A DNA stretch of 5,247 bases from Sulfurospirillum sp. UBA6790. GTDB taxonomy: Bacteria > Campylobacterota > Campylobacteria > Campylobacterales > Sulfurospirillaceae. The notes under the pieces were generated by a model. That model was not told the DNA's origin. It saw only the letters and a program-made list of their open reading frames with translations, and made no database searches. The DNA lies in NCBI GenBank assembly GCA_002452855.1, contig DKFS01000006.1, forward strand, positions 4,137 through 9,383, written 5' to 3'. Positions 1-5,247 of this stretch are shown here, one piece after another. A program made the position numbers and the translations under genes. The stretch's first letter is position 1, and the number at the start of each line of letters is the position of its first letter.

Positions 1-794
1 CGTAAAATATCTTTACCCACGAGTTGGATGGTCGCAGGCCAAAAACGCATATTGGCTTCATCTTGTCCGTACCCTAATGCGGTGATATAGTTTAGCAAAG
101 CATCAAGCCATACATACATGACATGTTTGCCATCGTGCATGGTTTCAGGCAACTTGATACCCCAATCAAAACTGGTACGGGTAATGGATAAATCTCGTAA
201 GCCTTGTTTTACAAAACTAATGACTTCATTTTTCTTACCTTTCGGAAGAACGCATTTTTCATCACTGCTGTACCATTTTAAGAGGTCTTCTTGGTATTTG
301 GAGAGTTTAAAAAAGTAACTTTCTTCTTTAACCAAGCGCGTTGGTTTCCCACAATCTGGGCATTTGTCTTCATCCACAAGTTGTGTGTCGGTAAAGAAGG
401 TTTCACAACTTACACAGTAATGACCTTCGTATTCGCCTTTGTAAATGTCGCCGTTATCAAACATAACTTGAAACGCTTTTTGAACACCCGTTTTGTGTTC
501 TAGATCAGTCGTTCGGATAAATTTGTCATAACTGATTTCAAATTCGTCCCAAAGAGCACGAAATTTTCCGCTAATCTCATCGGCATAGGCTTGAGGTGTT
601 TTATTGCGTGATTTAGCGGCTTCTTCAATTTTTTGACCGTGTTCATCCGTTCCGGTAAGAAAGAATGTCTCATACCCTTTTAAGCGGTAATAGCGTGCCA
701 TAGTATCGGCAATAATCGTTGTGTATGCATGTCCAATATGAGGGACATCATTGACATAATAGATTGGGGTGGTAATGTAGGCTTTTTGGGACAT
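1..794 (-). CDS. metG: Methionyl-tRNA synthetase, N-terminal part (gene runs off the left edge)
   Basis: This class I aminoacyl-tRNA synthetase charges tRNA(Met), including the initiator, with methionine in the cytoplasm. The 264 visible residues cover most of the Rossmann catalytic domain. They include the HIGH signature at residues 19-22 (bases 729-740), TGTDEHG at 47-53, and a zinc knuckle made of C127-x2-C130 and C145-x2-C148, inserted in the connective-peptide region. WLDAL follows at 229-233, and GKDILR is at the window edge, as in the family. The KMSKS loop, the anticodon-binding domain and any C-terminal tRNA-binding domain lie outside the window. The two-pair Cys set indicates a zinc-binding MetRS. 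The ATG at 792-794 is chosen because the protein starts with the typical SQKAYITTPIYYVN segment. An AGGA ribosome-binding site (801-804 on the plus strand) lies 6 nt upstream. The reading frame is intact throughout. Identification is near certain. Confidence 0.97.
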   Translation of the reverse strand, partial: MSQKAYITTPIYYVNDVPHIGHAYTTIIADTMARYYRLKGYETFFLTGTDEHGQKIEEAAKSRNKTPQAYADEISGKFRALWDEFEISYDKFIRTTDLEHKTGVQKAFQVMFDNGDIYKGEYEGHYCVSCETFFTDTQLVDEDKCPDCGKPTRLVKEESYFFKLSKYQEDLLKWYSSDEKCVLPKGKKNEVISFVKQGLRDLSITRTSFDWGIKLPETMHDGKHVMYVWLDALLNYITALGYGQDEANMRFWPATIQLVGKDIL

Positions 795-800
795 CGTTTT

Positions 801-827
801 TCCTAGTTAATGTTGATAAGTATTCTA
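801..827 (-). promoter_or_regulatory. Probable metG promoter -10 and ribosome-binding site
   Basis: On the minus strand a TAGAAT hexamer (822-827) lies about 28 nt upstream of the metG ATG. It is followed by AGGA (801-804) at the right distance for ribosome binding. Transcription from this -10 would give a short leader of roughly 20 nt. No convincing -35 is visible, which is common for the major sigma factor of Campylobacterota. The ribosome-binding site is firm. The -10 is only a reasonable guess in AT-rich DNA. Confidence 0.4.
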
Positions 828-829
828 AT

Positions 830-852
830 TAAACTTAAAGCACCAAAGGTGC
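830..852 (-). terminator. Possible terminator of the mobB-fbp operon
   Basis: The sequence GCACC-AAA-GGTGC (840-852) forms a 5-bp GC-rich stem with a 3-nt loop. On the minus strand it is followed at once by the T-rich tail TTTAAGTTT. It sits 78 nt beyond the stop of the last gene of the mobB-fbp operon and just before the metG promoter candidate, where a terminator is expected. The stem is short and the T-tract is interrupted, so termination may be weak. It is also part of a larger hairpin cluster (835-914) and may have another origin. Confidence 0.4.
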
Positions 853-914
853 GTGGGCATTGCGCCGAGCAAACCTCAGTGGTAACGTAGTCTTTAGAGC
901 TTTGCTTTAAAGAC
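835..914. repeat. Cluster of four short inverted repeats in the metG upstream gap
   Basis: This 80-bp stretch lies in the only sizeable gap of the minus-strand genes and is visibly more GC-rich than its flanks. It holds four successive short inverted repeats. The first, 840-852, is GCACC/GGTGC. The second, 856-866, is GGC/GCC with a 5-nt loop. The third, 873-883, is ACC/GGT. The fourth, 890-914, is an 11-bp stem (GTCTTTA.AGC pairing with GCT.TAAAGAC) with a TTT loop. As plus-strand RNA the fourth stem is continuous through one G-U pair; as minus-strand RNA that position is an A-C mismatch. The ends are also inverted: TTAAAGC at 835-841 and GCTTTAA at 904-910. No open reading frame of note crosses it. 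It could be a dispersed palindromic repeat, an mRNA 3'-end stabiliser or a structured leader. Only one copy is in the window, so the repeat interpretation is inference. Confidence 0.5.
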
Positions 915-930
915 GTGACTAAATATAAAC

Positions 931-1128
931 TCAAAATTCAAATCCGCCGCCTTGTCCTTTAGCCATACTTTCATAAACAGCTTTGACATAGGCTTTGCGA
1001 GTTTCACACTCAAACATCTTTTCACAGTCGCTACATGTTGCAAGATTTTTATCGTGCTGACATGCTTGCAGTGACTTTTTTTTCTCTTGCAAATCTTGTT
1101 CGTAAATATCGGTTACTTCATTACTCAT
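931..1128 (-). CDS. Small four-cysteine protein of unknown function, coupled to fbp
   Basis: This gene encodes a 65-residue soluble, charged protein with no signal peptide or membrane segment. It has a heptad-like, lysine- and glutamate-rich N-terminal half. Its four cysteines are spaced C23-x8-C32-x2-C35-x5-C41, followed by a helical stretch and a Gly-rich tail ending in FEF. The spacing suggests a zinc or iron-sulfur site or a disulfide-bonded fold, but no characterised family is recognised. From memory, a similar small protein sits between fbp and the MetRS gene in Campylobacter jejuni (Cj0839c), which supports a real gene. The start ATG (1126-1128) lies inside the end of fbp, overlapping it by 8 nt. 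Only a weak AAGAAA stands upstream, so translation is probably coupled to fbp. It is the last gene of the mobB-fbp operon. The coding call is confident; the function is unknown. Confidence 0.85.
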   Translation of the reverse strand: MSNEVTDIYEQDLQEKKKSLQACQHDKNLATCSDCEKMFECETRKAYVKAVYESMAKGQGGGFEF

Positions 1129-1957
1129 AACATTTCTTAACCCGTTCTATTTCATTGTGTGAGCCAAAAAAGCATGGTGTCGTATCGTGAGGATGCGATG
1201 GTGCTAAATCCAACACTCTTTGCGTTCCCGTAATCGCTGCACCACCTGCTTTTTCATACACAAACGCAAAAGGGAAGACTTCAAAAATCATTCTGAGTTT
1301 GCCGTTTGGGACATCACTCGTAGAAGGGTATGAAAACAAGCCGCCGCCTTTGAGTAAAATCTGGTGTAAGTCTGGCACCATACCGCCTGAATAACGCAAT
1401 CGATACCCGTCTTGAAAAATCGCATCAATCATCGCTTTATGGCGAGGTTCCCAACCCATTTGTGTTGCACCGGGGGCGTTCAGTTTACCTTTTTCTTTGA
1501 GCTGAATCTCTTTAATAAAAACAAACTCACCTTTTTTATTGAGACGAAAGAGTTTGACATCCTCTTCTGCAATGACAAGCTCAACGCGTGGACCGTAAAC
1601 GACATACACCGCCGCTTGTAAGTTTTTGCCCGCATAGCCACCTTCGTAAATCCCAAAGATAGAACCTACGCTCAGATTTACATCAATGAGGCTTGAACCA
1701 TCTAAGGGGTCATACCCAACACAATAGGTTCCATTGGCATGTAAAGGGGTTTTATTCTCTTTCTCTTCACTGACAATCTCTTTGATAGAAGGTACTTTTG
1801 CAAACTCTTCTTCAATAATGAGGTCGCTTTTGATGTCGAGTTTAAGTTGGGTGTCGCCTGTGGAGTTGATGTTTTCAGAATAACCCGTGTCATCAAACTC
1901 AATCGCTTCTCGAATACGTATGGCAGAGCGTTTAATTGCTTCGTATATTTCTTGCAT
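1121..1957 (-). CDS. fbp: Fructose-1,6-bisphosphatase, class I
   Basis: This cytoplasmic, Mg-dependent enzyme hydrolyses fructose 1,6-bisphosphate to fructose 6-phosphate and phosphate. It is the committing step of gluconeogenesis, which fits bacteria that live on organic and amino acids. The 278-residue protein carries the class I signature: metal ligands E64-E65, then D83-P-L-D86-GSS with D92, followed by [12 protein letters not shown]. The substrate site shows R188-Y189, the VPD-H segment (195-198), GGG-LFSYP ending near 211, and K220-LRMIF-E226, which line up with the mammalian sugar-phosphate and metal residues. It is shorter than the roughly 330-residue E. coli enzyme, mostly because the N-terminal arm is missing; in well-studied enzymes that arm carries much of the AMP-inhibition site. 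The start ATG is 1 nt after the mobB stop, with only a weak ribosome-binding site, so translation is probably coupled. The 3' end overlaps the next small gene by 8 nt. The identification is strong. Confidence 0.96.
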   Translation of the reverse strand: MQEIYEAIKRSAIRIREAIEFDDTGYSENINSTGDTQLKLDIKSDLIIEEEFAKVPSIKEIVSEEKENKTPLHANGTYCVGYDPLDGSSLIDVNLSVGSIFGIYEGGYAGKNLQAAVYVVYGPRVELVIAEEDVKLFRLNKKGEFVFIKEIQLKEKGKLNAPGATQMGWEPRHKAMIDAIFQDGYRLRYSGGMVPDLHQILLKGGGLFSYPSTSDVPNGKLRMIFEVFPFAFVYEKAGGAAITGTQRVLDLAPSHPHDTTPCFFGSHNEIERVKKCYE

Positions 1958-1958
1958 G

Positions 1959-2456
1959 TTATTTCACTTTTTTAGCATTTTTTTCAATCCATACAATGAC
2001 GGCTTCTGGATCGTTGAGGTTTAAAATCGTAATAGAAGAGGGAACCTGATAGTCATTGATATTAATACTTTCATCAATAGCGATGGCATCGGAACACTCA
2101 AAATAACTTTCGTCTATTTTATTTCTAAAAATAGCAATTCGCGGTAGAGGCAATGTTTTAAGCCCTTCCACCAACAAGTAATCAAAATCGCTTAACAGTT
2201 CTATAATTTCATCAATCTCTTGATGGCGTTTGGAAAAGAGTGTTGTACGAGTAGGTGATGTGACAACCACTTCAGCACCTGTTTGTGAAAATTTCCAGCT
2301 ATCTTTGCCTTCGACGTCAAATACGGCTTTATCGCTCGGGTCATTTTTAACAATGGCAAGGGCGTATTTTTTTTTCAGAATGGTGGCAATTTTTAGGATG
2401 AGCGTTGTTTTTCCGCTATCCGAGGGACCAGTGAAGGCAACTGCTAAAGATTTCAT
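1959..2456 (-). CDS. mobB: MobB, molybdopterin-guanine dinucleotide biosynthesis adaptor GTPase
   Basis: MobB is a small P-loop GTP-binding protein that assists MobA in adding GMP to molybdopterin. This makes the bis-MGD cofactor used by formate dehydrogenases, nitrate reductases and related enzymes. The 165-residue protein begins with a beta strand leading into the Walker A loop G10-PSDSGKTT at 10-18. A MobB-type segment follows, [20 protein letters not shown] at 36-55, where family members usually read KHDPHGH...D-EGKDS. The Walker B strand and the [14 protein letters not shown] segment lie at about 94-107. The length is normal for the family. The ATG (2454-2456) is preceded by AGGA (2461-2464) 4 nt upstream. 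It is the first gene of the operon and sits just downstream of a strong extended -10 promoter. No mobA or other Mo-cofactor gene is in view. The call is confident. Confidence 0.93.
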   Translation of the reverse strand: MKSLAVAFTGPSDSGKTTLILKIATILKKKYALAIVKNDPSDKAVFDVEGKDSWKFSQTGAEVVVTSPTRTTLFSKRHQEIDEIIELLSDFDYLLVEGLKTLPLPRIAIFRNKIDESYFECSDAIAIDESININDYQVPSSITILNLNDPEAVIVWIEKNAKKVK

Positions 2457-2496
2457 TTTTTCCTACTTTTTATGTTATTATCTTATTAACAAAGTT

Positions 2497-2516
2497 TTTA
2501 CATGTAATGATGTAAA
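2497..2516. promoter_or_regulatory. Inverted repeat in the divergent promoter region (possible operator)
   Basis: A 7-bp perfect inverted repeat, TTTACAT (2497-2503) and ATGTAAA (2510-2516), is separated by 6 bp. Its left arm also lies within the perfect palindrome TTACATGTAA (2498-2507). It sits in the early transcribed region of the predicted mobB promoter and over the -35 position of the predicted lipoprotein promoter. A dimeric regulator bound here could therefore affect both. AT-rich inverted repeats arise by chance, and no known consensus is matched with confidence. Confidence 0.35.
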
Positions 2517-2524
2517 GATACACA

Positions 2525-2530
2525 TATAAA
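2525..2530 (+). promoter_or_regulatory. Candidate -10 box for the lipoprotein gene
   Basis: TATAAA lies 27 nt upstream of the lipoprotein ATG on the plus strand. The best -35-like hexamer, TTTACA at 2497-2502, is 22 bp away, which is too far for a classical promoter. The expected -35 position (about 2502-2507) falls in the inverted repeat. It is the best plus-strand candidate in a short gap that must supply this gene, but it is not strongly supported. Confidence 0.35.
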
Positions 2531-2532
2531 AA

Positions 2533-2541
2533 ATTATAGCA
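2533..2541 (-). promoter_or_regulatory. Extended -10 promoter of the mobB-fbp operon
   Basis: On the minus strand the sequence reads TGCTATAAT, a perfect TATAAT with the TGn extension, preceded by a run of seven T. This closely matches the preferred form of the major sigma promoter in Campylobacter and Helicobacter, which relies on an extended -10 and T-rich upstream DNA rather than a -35. Predicted transcription starts near 2526 and gives a leader of about 70 nt before the mobB ATG. The promoter lies immediately before the lipoprotein start codon, so its upstream contacts overlap that gene. Confidence 0.7.
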
Positions 2542-2557
2542 AAAAAAGATTTAAGAA

Positions 2558-3052
2558 ATGACTAACTCACACTGGTACAAATACGCCTTAGTGGCATTAA
2601 GTGCATTGGTTATCACAGGTTGTGCGTCAAAACTTGCTGACGCTGAAGGCGAAAAAGTCCTCGATTATGGAATGACAAACTCCAAAAAAATAGAGATTAT
2701 TAATTCTCCGACATCCAAAACATTTGTTACGATTACGTATCTTAACCCCATTCAGCATGAAGCGATTACACAAGATACGGAAAAATTCATCGTGGGCACG
2801 TATATGGCAACGGGGGATGGTACTTACGATAAAATTAGACTTTCAGGCTTTAGTGTGAATGGTACGTACGAAGATGTTAAAGTGACGCCATTGGAACATG
2901 ATAATCCACTGTTACGCCTTGTCTCCTCTTCCAATGCCTGGGCCAGCTACGTTTTAGTAGAAAGCCCAAAGACAGAGAAAATCAAGATGGAAATTAGTTT
3001 CGAAAGCGATCAGTCACAGAGGGTATCAGCAACGTTTGAAAAAGACTACTAA
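2558..3052 (+). CDS. Predicted lipoprotein of unknown function
   Basis: The 164-residue product has a short basic N-terminus (W6-Y-K8-Y), a hydrophobic stretch at about 9-19 and a lipobox ITG-C22, so signal peptidase II should cut before Cys22. Residues after the cysteine are Ala-Ser rather than Asp, which in the E. coli rule favours the outer membrane. The mature part is rich in alternating Thr, Val, Ile and Tyr, suggesting a small beta fold. No family is recognised. From memory, C. jejuni has a lipoprotein gene (Cj0842) at the same place, between mobB and slt, so it may be an orthologue. The ATG at 2558 has only a weak AAGA nearby, but the signal sequence starts properly there. It is the only plus-strand gene in the window, divergent from mobB and convergent with slt, whose end it overlaps by 59 bp. 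A role in the envelope near murein turnover is possible, but this is only a guess from its neighbour. Confidence 0.88.
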   Translation: MTNSHWYKYALVALSALVITGCASKLADAEGEKVLDYGMTNSKKIEIINSPTSKTFVTITYLNPIQHEAITQDTEKFIVGTYMATGDGTYDKIRLSGFSVNGTYEDVKVTPLEHDNPLLRLVSSSNAWASYVLVESPKTEKIKMEISFESDQSQRVSATFEKDY

Positions 3053-4637
3053 TCGATACTTCTTCCCCTAAAAGATAGCGATACACAACGTAATTGGCTA
3101 ACACTTTTTTGCCATATTCGCGACTCTCTTCATTGCTCATCGTTTCCATGCTCCAAAACGGTTCATACTTTCCTTCACTAAAAGCACCGCCTAAGAGATG
3201 TCTTTTCGTAAATCCAATGCCACCATTGTACGCATACGCAACAAAAAGCGGGTGAAAGAGACTCTTTTCTAAGAAATCAAGATGGATATTGCCAAATAGA
3301 TAAGCGATTCTGGGATCAAACATGGCACTCACATCAAAATTCTCTAATTTACTCTTTTTTGCAATATCGCGTGCCACAAAAGGCATAAACTGCATCATCC
3401 CAAGCGCATACGACGTTGAGACAACCGAGGGAATAAAACGGCTCTCTTGACGTGCGATGGCCAACATAAGGGCTTGGCGATGAATCGAGTAGTGACTAAT
3501 CTCTTCATGGTAAGGAATCGGATAGTAATTGTGCTGATAATGCGTCACACGTTCCATCAAATAGATGTAATGGGGCAGGGTGTTGGCGTATTTAAAACTA
3601 TTCGCCAAAGCTTCAACTTCTTGCGCATTCATTTTGTAAACACGGTTTAAAACACGCGGCCATGCAAACGGGTCTGAAATATTAAACGTAGGATGTTCCC
3701 CTTCTAAGACCGGAGAGATAATATTTGTAAAGGGCAGGTCAAGCTTCTCTCTTGCATAGAGCGAATAGATATTGATTGTATCGCTTTTGGATAAATGTTC
3801 TAAATAGGTTTGATTGTGTGTCGCTAAATATTGCCAGAAGAGGGCTTTGTCTTTTTCTTCTTCTTTAGTGGCGCGTTCACCTGAAAGGGTAAAAAAAGTA
3901 TTTGCTTTATCAATTTCGTCATATTTAAGGGCATTGAGACCTAAATAAAAAAGCGTTTTTGATTTTACATGTAAAGAAGGTGTTACCTGTAAAAGTGATT
4001 TTTGAAGTGTATCCAGCTTGTCATTGGAGACAATGCTCATTGCAAATTGGTTGAATTTGACATTATTAGAGAGCGTGTCTAAAAATACTTTTGCGAGAGG
4101 TTCTGTATTGAAATTGGCTATTTTATAGGCGGAAATACTGCCGTTAAAGAGCGTTAAAAACGTATTGCTATCACTGTGTAGCGCGCTCTCATAAACATTT
4201 TCGCTCTCCATAATCGTAATCAACTTTACAAACTCTTTATTGCCATGAATGCGTGGTTTAATGAGTTTAAGTTGGCTTTTGGGCAAAGAAGTGATTTTAG
4301 GCAGAGTAAGGCCGATGTTTAAACATACATCATCCTCTTTTAGAAGTGAACTCACATCTAAATCTACACATTTAGAGATTTTTTTATAATCAGGATTGTC
4401 CATTTTTTTAGCAAAAAGATGAAAAAAACGCATGTTCATTGTATGAACTTGCCCAAAGAGCGCTTTGGCTTCTTTGGGCGTTGTTTCATCGCGTTGCAGA
4501 TATTCGTAGATATAAAAATCTTTTGCGAGGCTTCTTGGTTTATCCTCAAAAAATTTGAGGGTAATCGGTTCGCTTGCAAAAAGCTGACAACAAAGGCATA
4601 AACTACTCAATAGCCCGAAAAAAAATTTAGAGTGCAT
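2994..4637 (-). CDS. slt: Soluble-type lytic murein transglycosylase (GH23), exported
   Basis: This periplasmic enzyme cleaves the MurNAc-GlcNAc bond of peptidoglycan to leave 1,6-anhydro-MurNAc ends, for wall remodelling and recycling. In the 547-residue form used here, a hydrophobic signal peptide (about 4-21, with four cysteines; possible cut after A21) precedes a long helical region like the superhelical body of Slt70. The C-terminal catalytic domain shows ARQESRF with catalytic E398, then ALGMMQFMP (about 411-419), AYAYNGG (467-473) and a YGKKVLANYVVYRYLL segment (508-523), the usual order for GH23. The signal peptide looks like a signal peptidase I type; no lipobox is present. An in-frame TTG at 4665-4667 would add 10 residues, but the ATG at 4635-4637 gives a cleaner signal peptide and is preferred; neither has a good ribosome-binding site. 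It overlaps yggT by 11 nt, and its last 59 bp run antisense to the lipoprotein gene. The function is confident. Confidence 0.94.
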   Translation of the reverse strand: MHSKFFFGLLSSLCLCCQLFASEPITLKFFEDKPRSLAKDFYIYEYLQRDETTPKEAKALFGQVHTMNMRFFHLFAKKMDNPDYKKISKCVDLDVSSLLKEDDVCLNIGLTLPKITSLPKSQLKLIKPRIHGNKEFVKLITIMESENVYESALHSDSNTFLTLFNGSISAYKIANFNTEPLAKVFLDTLSNNVKFNQFAMSIVSNDKLDTLQKSLLQVTPSLHVKSKTLFYLGLNALKYDEIDKANTFFTLSGERATKEEEKDKALFWQYLATHNQTYLEHLSKSDTINIYSLYAREKLDLPFTNIISPVLEGEHPTFNISDPFAWPRVLNRVYKMNAQEVEALANSFKYANTLPHYIYLMERVTHYQHNYYPIPYHEEISHYSIHRQALMLAIARQESRFIPSVVSTSYALGMMQFMPFVARDIAKKSKLENFDVSAMFDPRIAYLFGNIHLDFLEKSLFHPLFVAYAYNGGIGFTKRHLLGGAFSEGKYEPFWSMETMSNEESREYGKKVLANYVVYRYLLGEEVSISSLFQTLLIPSVTDRFRN

Positions 4638-4923
4638 TGGCAAGAGCAAAGAGTAATTTGATGGCAAATAGGTCTAAAAATTGCAAGGCTAAAATGACAA
4701 TCAGTGGCGCTAAATCAACGCCGCCAATCAGTGTTGGAACGTATTTGCGAATGAAAGCATAGACCGGGTTGGTTAAGCGATACAAAATTTGCACGATAGG
4801 ATTATACGGGTCTGGGCGCACAAATGAGAGCAGTGCTGAGATAATGATAACCCAAATATAGATATTAATCACCGTATGCAACAAGGTGGCTAAAGCTTCA
4901 ATCAATGTTGATAAAACGATCAT
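4627..4923 (-). CDS. yggT: YggT-family small integral membrane protein
   Basis: This is a 98-residue inner-membrane protein. It has two hydrophobic segments, about residues 5-35 and 70-95, flanking a conserved amphipathic loop, RPDPYNPIVQILYRLTNPVY at 36-55. That loop is followed by FIRKYVPTLIGG-DLAPL, the hallmark of the YggT/CCB3 family. Its chloroplast relatives act in cytochrome b6 assembly. Bacterial members have been linked to cell division, osmotic tolerance and envelope processes, but the biochemical role is unsettled. The length is typical of one YggT repeat (E. coli YggT has two). The ATG at 4921-4923 overlaps the upstream gltX stop as ATGA and has a strong AAGGAG site 8 nt upstream. 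The next gene, slt, overlaps its end. The same gltX-yggT-slt order is known, from memory, in Helicobacter and Campylobacter. Confident in family, not in function. Confidence 0.92.
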   Translation of the reverse strand: MIVLSTLIEALATLLHTVINIYIWVIIISALLSFVRPDPYNPIVQILYRLTNPVYAFIRKYVPTLIGGVDLAPLIVILALQFLDLFAIKLLFALANAL

Positions 4924-5247
4924 CGAACGATCTCCTTCAAATAGTTTTTAATCAAGGGATAAACACGCGTTAATTCTGGGCCATGGTTTGCACCTGTAAG
5001 CCAAAAACGAAGCAATTTGCACAACAAATCTTCTGTCAAATCGCTTTTGGTGAGAAGATATGTTTTCAAGGCATCAAATGTTTCAAAATAGGGTGCTTCT
5101 AAAAGAATCGTTTGAAGTGCTTTACTCTGTGCTTCAAACGCAATATATAGCTCTTTTTTGGCAAATATAGCATCAATGTTTTGTTTAATATCATACGTCG
5201 TATTTGCTTCTTCGGTGTAAACTTTGGCTAATTTTCCGATGTTTTCA
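4920..5247 (-). CDS. gltX: Glutamyl-tRNA synthetase, C-terminal end (gene runs off the right edge)
   Basis: Translating the minus strand to the TGA at 4920-4922 gives 108 residues of an open frame that continues past the window edge. It is helical and ends with RFWLTGANHGPELTRVYPLI, followed by a short tail to EIVR. This is the C-terminal part of the anticodon-binding domain of class I glutamyl-tRNA synthetase, where the family reads R-LTG---GPEL--I-PL. The enzyme charges tRNA with glutamate. Campylobacterota usually carry two such enzymes and lack GlnRS. The copy next to yggT and slt in Helicobacter pylori (HP0643, from memory) is GluRS2, which misacylates tRNA(Gln) for later amidation by GatCAB. 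By synteny this may be that copy, but the catalytic domain that would decide it is outside the window. The stop overlaps the yggT start as ATGA, indicating coupled translation. Confidence 0.9.
   Translation of the reverse strand, partial: ENIGKLAKVYTEEANTTYDIKQNIDAIFAKKELYIAFEAQSKALQTILLEAPYFETFDALKTYLLTKSDLTEDLLCKLLRFWLTGANHGPELTRVYPLIKNYLKEIVR
4932..4937 (-). promoter_or_regulatory. Ribosome-binding site of yggT inside the gltX 3' end
   Basis: On the minus strand AAGGAG, a near-full anti-16S match, lies 8 nt before the yggT ATG and fully inside the last codons of gltX. It fixes the yggT start. Together with the ATGA stop-start overlap it shows that yggT is read from the gltX message. It is the strongest ribosome-binding site in the window. 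Confidence 0.8.

Noticed and set aside
118..503. Plus-strand open frames opposite metG (118-318 and 291-503)
   Set aside because: They are fully antisense to a well-conserved MetRS frame, and their translations look like random hydrophobic composition.
795..930. T-box or amino-acid riboswitch upstream of metG
   Set aside because: Hairpins are present, but I see no T-box consensus, no SAM-riboswitch core and no switching terminator adjoining the metG start. The better reading is a terminator plus a repeat-like element.
2230..2529. 99-residue plus-strand open frame opposite mobB, reaching into the divergent promoter region
   Set aside because: It lies antisense to a clear MobB coding sequence, has no convincing ribosome-binding site and no recognisable protein features; it is a shadow frame.
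3964..3975. Perfect palindrome TTTACATGTAAA resembling the repeat at 2497-2516
   Set aside because: It lies in the middle of slt coding sequence, where it encodes ordinary residues. It shares only the core with the promoter repeat and is probably chance in AT-rich DNA.
4638..4667. Lipoprotein signal in the Cys-rich Slt N-terminus
   Set aside because: The cysteines follow SSL, LCL or CLC-type residues rather than a lipobox with G, A or S at -1 and a proper -3, so signal peptidase I cleavage is more likely.

Overview
This window reads as a chromosomal housekeeping segment from a campylobacterotal (epsilonproteobacterial) bacterium. The base composition is moderately AT-rich and the proteins have a Campylobacterota flavour. 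From memory, the gene order matches the Campylobacter jejuni block Cj0838c to Cj0845c: metG, a small Cys-rich protein, fbp, mobB, a divergent lipoprotein, slt, yggT, gltX. The composition looks less AT-rich than Campylobacter, so Sulfurospirillum or a close relative is my best guess. I cannot prove the genus from the sequence alone.

Layout from left to right. Positions 1-794 (minus) hold the N-terminal half of methionyl-tRNA synthetase, cut by the window edge. Positions 795-930 are a gene-free gap with a cluster of short hairpins, a possible terminator and a probable metG promoter. Positions 931-2456 (minus) are a tight three-gene operon, mobB, fbp, then a 65-residue four-cysteine protein. 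Its genes are 1 nt apart or overlap by 8 nt. Positions 2457-2557 are a compact divergent promoter region with a strong extended -10 for the mobB operon, a facing -10 candidate for the lipoprotein gene and an inverted repeat. Positions 2558-3052 (plus) encode a small lipoprotein of unknown function. Positions 2994-5247 (minus) hold a second operon, gltX (3' end only), yggT, slt, joined by an ATGA overlap and an 11-nt overlap. Its last gene, slt, runs 59 bp into the 3' end of the convergent lipoprotein gene.

The genes serve different pathways: aminoacylation (MetRS, GluRS), gluconeogenesis (FBPase), molybdenum cofactor maturation (MobB), peptidoglycan turnover (Slt) and the cell envelope (YggT, lipoprotein). 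This looks like an inherited syntenic block rather than an accessory island. I see no mobile element, CRISPR array, tRNA or rRNA, and no clear evidence of a new defence or biosynthetic system. The points most worth a second look are the 835-914 hairpin cluster, the interlocked divergent promoters at 2497-2541, the 59-bp convergent gene overlap, the uncharacterised four-Cys protein fused by overlap to fbp, and the FBPase that lacks the usual N-terminal arm.
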